A DNA stretch of 64,000 bases from Trematomus loennbergii (lineage: Eukaryota > Chordata > Actinopteri > Perciformes > Nototheniidae), in contig JAAOOA010000143.1 of the NCBI GenBank assembly GCA_012861695.1, positions 124,501 through 188,500 on the forward strand. The letters run 5' to 3'. Below are positions 58,057-64,000 of the stretch, one piece after another. Both the position numbers and the translations under genes were made by a program. The stretch's first letter is position 1. The number at the start of each line of letters is the position of its first letter. The notes below the pieces were generated by a model that searched no databases, was not told the origin of the DNA, and saw only the letters and a program-made list of their open reading frames with translations.

Positions 58057-58746
58057 TAAGCTTCTTAGTGCAATAAGAAGCTACAGGGACGTTAATCTAC
58101 GTCGGTAATATTAACTTTATTTAATACAACATTTACGGTACAAGATTTAATCATACAGGCTACAGCCCATGTAGTATAATATTTTACAAATGATGAATTA
58201 CAGCAAACATGTGCAATATATCCATTATTACAGCTCCGTGGGCTGGCAGTAAGGCGATATGGGTCCGTTCTTATTGTGCATCCATGGGTAAAGATAAACG
58301 CATGTAGTGCTGAACACGTAACATGAACGTGCCGGGCGGCGCGGTCCCGTGGGTTAGATGCGCGTTCATAATGCAGAGGGAAATAACTCTCAGAATAACG
58401 TTATTAGCACATTTTTACAACTTGAGGAACGAATGTTTTTAATAAGGGCTATACAAGTGTTCATACTGGGTAGTTTATTTAGTTTTAAAAAAATTATCCT
58501 ACGATTTACAGACCACTCTTTCCCCATGTAAGTCAATGGGAAAAAGTGTTTCCGGGCCTGGCAACCAAAAGGAAGTGTAGTACCGCCGTTTGGCCAGCAC
58601 GAATATTTTCATCTGAGTCCGGCGCACTTCCTGGGGGCTTGGTCCGTCTGCGCCGCGTTGCGGTTTTGGTCCGGCCTCCTCCGGCGTCATACCCTACCAG
58701 GCGCGTTTCAGAAGCATTTCAGAAGCGGAGAGTCTTGCCTGCCGGC

Positions 58747-60355
58747 CAGTGTTAATTTTGGCAGCTGTTTTTGATTTAGTCTTAGTCTTAGTCTTTAGAC
58801 GAAAATGGTAATTAGTTTTAGTCACATTTTAGTCATTTCTATCCTTCATAGTTTTAGTCTAGTTTTAGTCGACGAAAACTCAAAACGTGTTAGTCTAGTT
58901 TTAGTCGACGAAAACTCAAAACGTTTTAGTCTACTTTTAGTCGATGAAAAATTACATTTTAGTCAACTTTTAGTCAAAATGTTTTCTCTCTTTAAACCAA
59001 TTCAGTTAGGCAAATACAGGTATCTGAAATTGGAATCAAGGGGACAGCATCAAGTGTTGAAATTCGTAAAGCAACATTTCACTCTCTTAACACTTTACTT
59101 GTGTAATATCTAGGGATGGGTATCATTAAGGTTTTCTACGGTACTGCTAGTCTTATCAATACTGCTTATCGATCCGGTACTTTAACGGTATTCTTGTATT
59201 TACTTTTTGTTATTTTTTAAAGGAAAAAACTAACAAATTGTTAACCGAATTAATTGCTTTATTTAAAATGTGAAATAAATTAAATATATATAATTATGTT
59301 AAAATATTGTACTGTACTTGAGTAAAATGTTGAGGTACTTGTACTTTACTGGAGTATTTAAATGTTTTGCTACTGTGTACTTCTACTCCACTACAGTTCA
59401 TAGTTAAATGGTGTACTTCTACTCCACTACATGTATTTAATACCTTTAGTTACTTTACAGATGTGGATGAATGATGTGAAATATAATCAAGTGTTAACTC
59501 AGACTTTAGTAAATTCACAAGCTACCCTGCAGTATACAGATATATAATATATCATTCAAACTAGCTGCACCTTTACCAGCTTTGAGAACACTTTAATGAT
59601 CAATCATTATAAAACATATCATATATATTATTCTGAAATGGAACAATCTGCACAATCACTACTTGTACTGTCGCTACTTTAACTATATTTTGATGATCAT
59701 ACTTTGACTTGAGGAACTCTTCCTACACTATGGTATTTTTTTACTTAGCGACAAGATCTGAGTACTTCTCCCACCTCTGCACACCTGATGTCGTAATTGG
59801 GGCAACAGAGCTACGAGTTAAGGAAGTCGAAAATTGTGCATTTCTCCGACTGAATATGACGCCTTTTGGCCGGCTGTTTGGACAGACTACTCTACTCGTG
59901 TCAACGCGCTAACGCGAAAACATGGCAAACGAGCTTTGTCCACATCGAGCCTTCTAGTGTCTCTATACTTCTGAACGCTCCGTCCCGGCAGATCTCTGTG
60001 TGCCGCTGCAGCGTGTCTGTTAGGCCCCGCCCCCCGCACACAGAGAGACAGAGAGAGATCGCTCTTCTGGAGTGAAGAGAGCGGAAATAATGATATTGCA
60101 AGTTAGAAATGTAAGATGCATTTTGACAGACAAGACGGGCAATTGGGGGAAAATATGCTGCATTTTGAATGTCCGCTAGTCCACCATTAACACCTTAGTC
60201 CCGTCTCGTCTCGTTAACGAAAACTAAATATACATTTCGTCAAATTTTCGTTATCAAGAATCTATTTTAGCTCGTTATCGTCTCGTCTTAGTCATGTAAA
60301 ACAGGTCGTTGATGAACATTTTTCGTCATAGTTTTCGTTGACGAAATTAACACTG
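58747..60355 (+). mobile_element. hAT element (CAGTGTTAATTT ends), inner complete copy
   Basis: Runs from CAGTGTTAATTTTGGCAGC to the inverse of CAGTGTTAATTTCGTCAACG. CTGCCGGC flanks both sides (58739-58746, 60356-60363), an 8-bp duplication. It is a near-identical reverse complement of 56091-57659, so the two form a long inverted repeat. Subterminal TTTAGTC/GTCGACGAAAACT repeats are present. No transposase. Confidence 0.92.
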
Positions 60356-60937
60356 CTGCCGGCTCGCAGTTTTTGTTGATTTGGGCATATTTCCTGGACA
60401 GGCTACTTTGTACAGAAAGTTAATAATAACTGTAATATTCCAGTTATAAACGACATGAATCAAAGATGTGTTGCTGTATTTTAGTGGTAAAAAAAATGCA
60501 TTCATCATCATAATTATTCTATATAATTTACACAGTGCCTGTAAACCGGAGGAGAACGCTGGCATTTCTCCTCCTACTTGAAAGTCTACGGAGGGATAGG
60601 GTCTGCAAAATTAGTTGTGTGTGTATATATATAGGTCTATATAGCTCTGAACGTTCCACTTCCTGCCTGCCCGACCTTACGTTACGGCTGCGCCGCGACA
60701 AAAATAGGATTCGATCCTAATTTTAGAAAAGCCCTGCGCCGAGCCGCTTCTGGGACGCTTCTGAGCCGTAACGCGCCGCGTGTGGTGGAATAGCACCCAT
60801 TGACTAGAGTGGCCGCGATCACCTTGAGCACCGCGGCGCAGCCGTAACGCGTCCGTAACGCGCCGCAGACGGACCCGGTGGAATCTAGGGGTAAGACTAA
60901 ATCAAAAACAGCTGCCAAAATTAACACTGGTGTGTGG

Positions 60938-61110
60938 AGCAGGGTTTCCGCTAGGATTTTTTTCTTGCCGGTCAAATGTCCGGACATCATTTATTTTACC
61001 GGACAAATTTGAAACTTACCGGTCATGTTTCAATAATAATAATAAGAATTGTGTAGCAGAGTTTCCGTTAGCAGGTAATCACCGGACTATGAGCGGATAT
61101 GCTTATGTTT
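60938..61110 (+). repeat. Dispersed repeat (GCAGGGTTTCCGC family)
   Basis: An inverted relative of 5805-5955: GCAGGGTTTCCGCTAGGA, CCGGACA motifs, an (AAT)n run, AGTTTCCGTTAGCAGGTAAT. It begins right after the outer hAT target duplication. Confidence 0.65.
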
Positions 61111-61258
61111 AAAACTCAGTTAATGGCTCATTTTTATATTGCTTCAGTTTATAATCGTAACAGATCAAAAAATTCTGATTCATTTTTTCAATAAATTATT
61201 ACATTCAAACAAAACTACTTGTAGTAGATGAAGTACATTATTCAAAAGCTTACATTAA

Positions 61259-61586
61259 AGGTAGGGTAGGTAAGTTTGAGAAACCAGCTCGAGATCGCTA
61301 GAATTTGAAAATACACAACCGGAGAAAATCTGCCACTTCCTTATAGAGCCCCTCCTCCAACACACACAAGGCTGACAGGCAGGTAGGCCATCCAGTTATT
61401 TTAGCCAGGCGGTTAAAATGATTGGTCGTGCTTTTTACAGTACTACGGCTTCCACAGATGACATTTTTAATGGATTTTTTGTCAAAGCACTTAAGATATT
61501 CATTGCTATCGGGATGTTAGAGCATTCCATGGAATATAACAAAAAGTGTATCTCGAGCCGGTTTCTCAAACTTAGCTACCCCACCT
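61259..61586. mobile_element. TTAA MITE, T2/Kolobok-like, family 1
   Basis: TTAA on both sides (61255-61258, 61587-61590). Ends AGGTAGGGTAGGTAAGTTTG and, inverted, AGGTGGGGTAGCTAAGTTTG. It is the reverse complement of 14552-14918 apart from small deletions. Confidence 0.88.
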
Positions 61587-61640
61587 TTAACTTTGAACAA
61601 TAACATGGGAGAAACGGATCCTCTCTTTTCCCCTCTCTCT

Positions 61641-63718
61641 AGAGGTTTCTCAATACTCTAATTTCCCCTCATCGACTCCTCGACTCCCTCCGGTAGTGAC
61701 CCGGAAATGGATTTCAGCGCGCCATGTTGAAGGCTGGTTGAAGGACATCTAATTTCTCTAAATGCACATCGAGGACCGAGCATCGAGGAGGCTCAATCAG
61801 AGACTGGATATATCCCCCCCCCCCTCTCTGGTCGCTGAAATGGGGAATTGAAATTACGGGCCAAAAGTTGTATTTACAAGTATTAAAGTAAGCATAGGAC
61901 ACCAAACCAACTGAGACCCGTCTGTCCGCCGCATCTACGCACTGTACAACACGCACCTACACACTGTACAACACACACACCTACACACTGTACCACACAC
62001 ACACACACACACTGCACCTACACACTGTACAACACACACACTACACACTGTACAACACACACACCTACACACTGTACCACACACACACCTACACACTGTA
62101 CCACACACACACACACACCACACATGCACCTACACACTGTACCACACACACACACACACACACGTACAACACACACACACACACTACACACTGTACCACA
62201 CACACCACACATGCACCTACACACTGTACAACACACACACCTACACACTGTACCACACACACACCTACACACTGTACCACACACACACCTACACACTGTA
62301 CAACACGCACACCTACACACTGTACCACACACACACACACACAACACATGCACCTACACACTGTACAACACACACCTACACACTGTACCACACACACTAC
62401 ACACGTACAACACACACACCTACACAATGTACAACACACATACCTACACACTGTACAACACGCACACCTACACAATGTACCACACACACACACACTGTAC
62501 CACACACACACCTACACACTGTACCACACACACCTACACACTGTACCACACACACACCACACATGCACCTACACACTGTACAAACACACACCTACACACT
62601 GTGCCACACACACCTACACACGTACAACACACACACCTACACTATGTACAACACACACACCTACACAATGTACAACACACATACCTACACACTGTACCAC
62701 ACACACCTACACACTGTACACCACACACACCTACACACTGTACCACCTACACACTGTACCACACACACACCTACACACTGTACAACACGCACACCTACAC
62801 AATGTACCACACACACACACACACTGTACCACACACACACCTACACACTGTACCACACACACCTACACACTGTACCACACACACACACCACACATGCACC
62901 TACACACTGTACAACACACACCTACACACTGTGCCACACACACCTACACACGTACAACACACACACCTACACTATGTACAACACACACACCTACACAATG
63001 TACAACACACATACCTACACACTGTACCACACAACCTACACACTGTACCACACACACACCTACACACTGTACCACACACACACCTACACACTGTACCACA
63101 CACACCTACACACTGTACAACACACACACTACACACTGTACCACACACACACCTACACACTGTACCACACACACACCTACACACTGTACCACACACACCT
63201 ACAGCTCCTAAAGCATAATCAGCCTACAGCCGTTGTGTATTTTATTATGTGAAGCACTAAATGGTTTTAGAAAAATATCGACTCTTTGTTTGTAGATATC
63301 TACTAAACTACAGCATACAATACAGAGAGTAATGTAGGCCTGTTATACTGAGTGATATATATTATACACACTGCTCTGCTTTCTGCACGGACCTCACAGC
63401 TGTTCTCTCTGTAAACATCGCGTCGCGATGAAAGCAGTTACTAAAATAATATCCAGGGGATGCATGCAGAGCTGTCATTGGCTGAGATCAGTCCGGCCGT
63501 TCCCGGAAATGCATCCGCGGAGGAGCCGTGGAGGACCCATCAGTGTATCCTCGGTTATAGCTTCTCCAGAGAGCCTCCTCGACGCTCGATGCTCGGTCCT
63601 CGATGTGCATTTCGAGAAATTAGATGTCCTTCAACATGGCGCGCTAAAATTCATTTCCGGGTCACTACCGGAGGACCGAGGAGTCGAGGAGGGGAAATTA
63701 GAGGATTGGGAAACCTCT
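61641..63718. mobile_element. TIR element carrying a CA-rich tandem array
   Basis: The left AGAGGTTTCTCAATACTCTA and the inverted right AGAGGTTTCCCAATCCTCTA extend for more than 100 bp (CCTCGACTCC, GGTAGTGACCCGGAAATG, GCGCGCCATGTTGAAGG, GAGGACCGAGCATCGA). The interior is dominated by a 22-bp array. The target duplication is unclear. Related to 34330-35314. Confidence 0.8.
61937..63201 (+). repeat. 22-bp tandem array (CACCTACACACTGTACCACACA)
   Basis: About 57 units with variants (TGTACAACACAC, ATGTAC, CACGTACAAC, CACCACACATGCACC). Variant blocks recur about 330 bp apart. Long frames such as HTYTLYHTHT and, on the minus strand, CVCGTVCRCV are artefacts. Confidence 0.95.
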
Positions 63719-64000
63719 AATGTTTCAGAAATAATCCTTGACGTGGTTTAAACAGGATGGCGTTTTATCACAACGGAATTTAACTTTATCTCCGTTGGCA
63801 TAATCTACATGGTTCAAGAGGCGCACACAGTAAATGTTTCTCTTTTGTTGATATGTGTGACTGTTCATTTCTTATAGTTTACATGTTGTCTTCGGAGAAA
63901 GAGAGCGAGAGGGAGAGAATAAACCTTCAAAAGACATCAGTATGTTCGTGGCCTTATTTATTGGACCGGTGTAGCTACACTTCCTATATTTGTGCGTGAA
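63719..64000. other. No recognisable feature
   Basis: AT-rich unique-looking sequence with a short GA-rich stretch near 63896-63922. Confidence 0.5.

Larger units (their letters stand above)
57660..60891. mobile_element. Harbinger-like TIR element nested in hAT
   Basis: The left CCCCTAGATTCCACCGGGTC and its inverse at the right are near-perfect TIRs, followed by CGTCTGCG.CGCGTTACGG. TAA flanks both sides (57657-57659, 60892-60894), a TWA duplication. Its own sequence is GC-rich (CGCCGCG repeats). It contains another hAT copy and a local direct duplication. Confidence 0.85.
56091..60929. mobile_element. hAT element (CAGTGTTAATTT ends), outer copy with nested insertions
   Basis: The left end CAGTGTTAATTTCGTCAACG and the inverted right end CAGTGTTAATTTTGGCAGC are paired. 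GTGTGTGG flanks both sides (56083-56090, 60930-60937), an exact 8-bp duplication. The element proper is 56091-57659 plus 60892-60929; the rest is the Harbinger-like insertion. A sub-element (CAGAGGTGGGAGAAGTACTC, 56668, to CATCCCTAG, 57337) is part of the family. No transposase. Confidence 0.88.

Noticed and set aside
61935..63252. Frames up to 364 residues rich in HTYTLYHTHT or CVCGTVCRCV
   Set aside because: Artefacts of the 22-bp CA-rich array; open in several frames at once.

Overview
The window looks like a stretch of teleost fish nuclear DNA, probably percomorph, though the clade is a guess. Reasons: vertebrate exons split by long AT-rich introns, long CA/GT and AT microsatellites, fish-type LINEs (I/Nimb and L2 groups), a tRNA-derived SINE with the fish L2-type tail, and many TIR elements of the hAT, PIF/Harbinger and TTAA-duplicating (T2/Kolobok-like) kinds. 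There are no bacterial genes, operons or CRISPR arrays. Almost all longer reading frames here are repeat artefacts.

One host gene is recognised with confidence: the 3' end of a dock3-type gene (DOCK-family guanine nucleotide exchange factor), + strand. Six exons (17388-17474, 18360-18475, 18679-18769, 20172-20288, 25099-25153, 28641-29142) encode the proline-rich C-terminal tail, and a long 3' UTR probably runs to about 33.94 kb. Splice phases are consistent throughout, but the last two exons need four single-base corrections, all at C or G runs, to stay open. That pattern suggests uncorrected long-read sequence more than gene death. The introns hold a tandem duplication starting at a splice donor, a GT repeat 16 bases after another donor, a 57-bp minisatellite of about 40 units, and a 2.6-kb PIF/Harbinger element. 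The 3' UTR holds a 1.06-kb foldback element.

Layout. 1-17 kb: nested repeats, including an I/Nimb LINE split by a hAT element, a perfect 46-bp-arm palindrome, a hAT with a BED-finger transposase fragment, and several TIR elements. 17-34 kb: dock3 end. 34-37.6 kb: a TTAA element with another TIR element inside it, then tandem arrays. 37.7-44.2 kb: two direct copies of a 1.09-kb TIR element around a broken L2-type LINE. 46.4-47.0 kb: a Harbinger-type MITE. 47.2-56.0 kb: a head-to-tail dimer of a 4.4-kb TIR element with one 6-bp target duplication. 56.1-60.9 kb: hAT within Harbinger-like within hAT, making a 1.6-kb-arm inverted repeat. 61.2-63.7 kb: a TTAA MITE and a TIR element carrying a 1.26-kb CA-rich array.

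The main biological interest is not a new protein system. It lies in transposon ends being turned into tandem arrays, repeated nesting with exact target duplications, and a short open frame at about 47.18/56.0 kb that was interrupted twice by transposons and becomes continuous when both are removed. Family names are from memory of motifs, termini and target-duplication lengths; no database search was possible.
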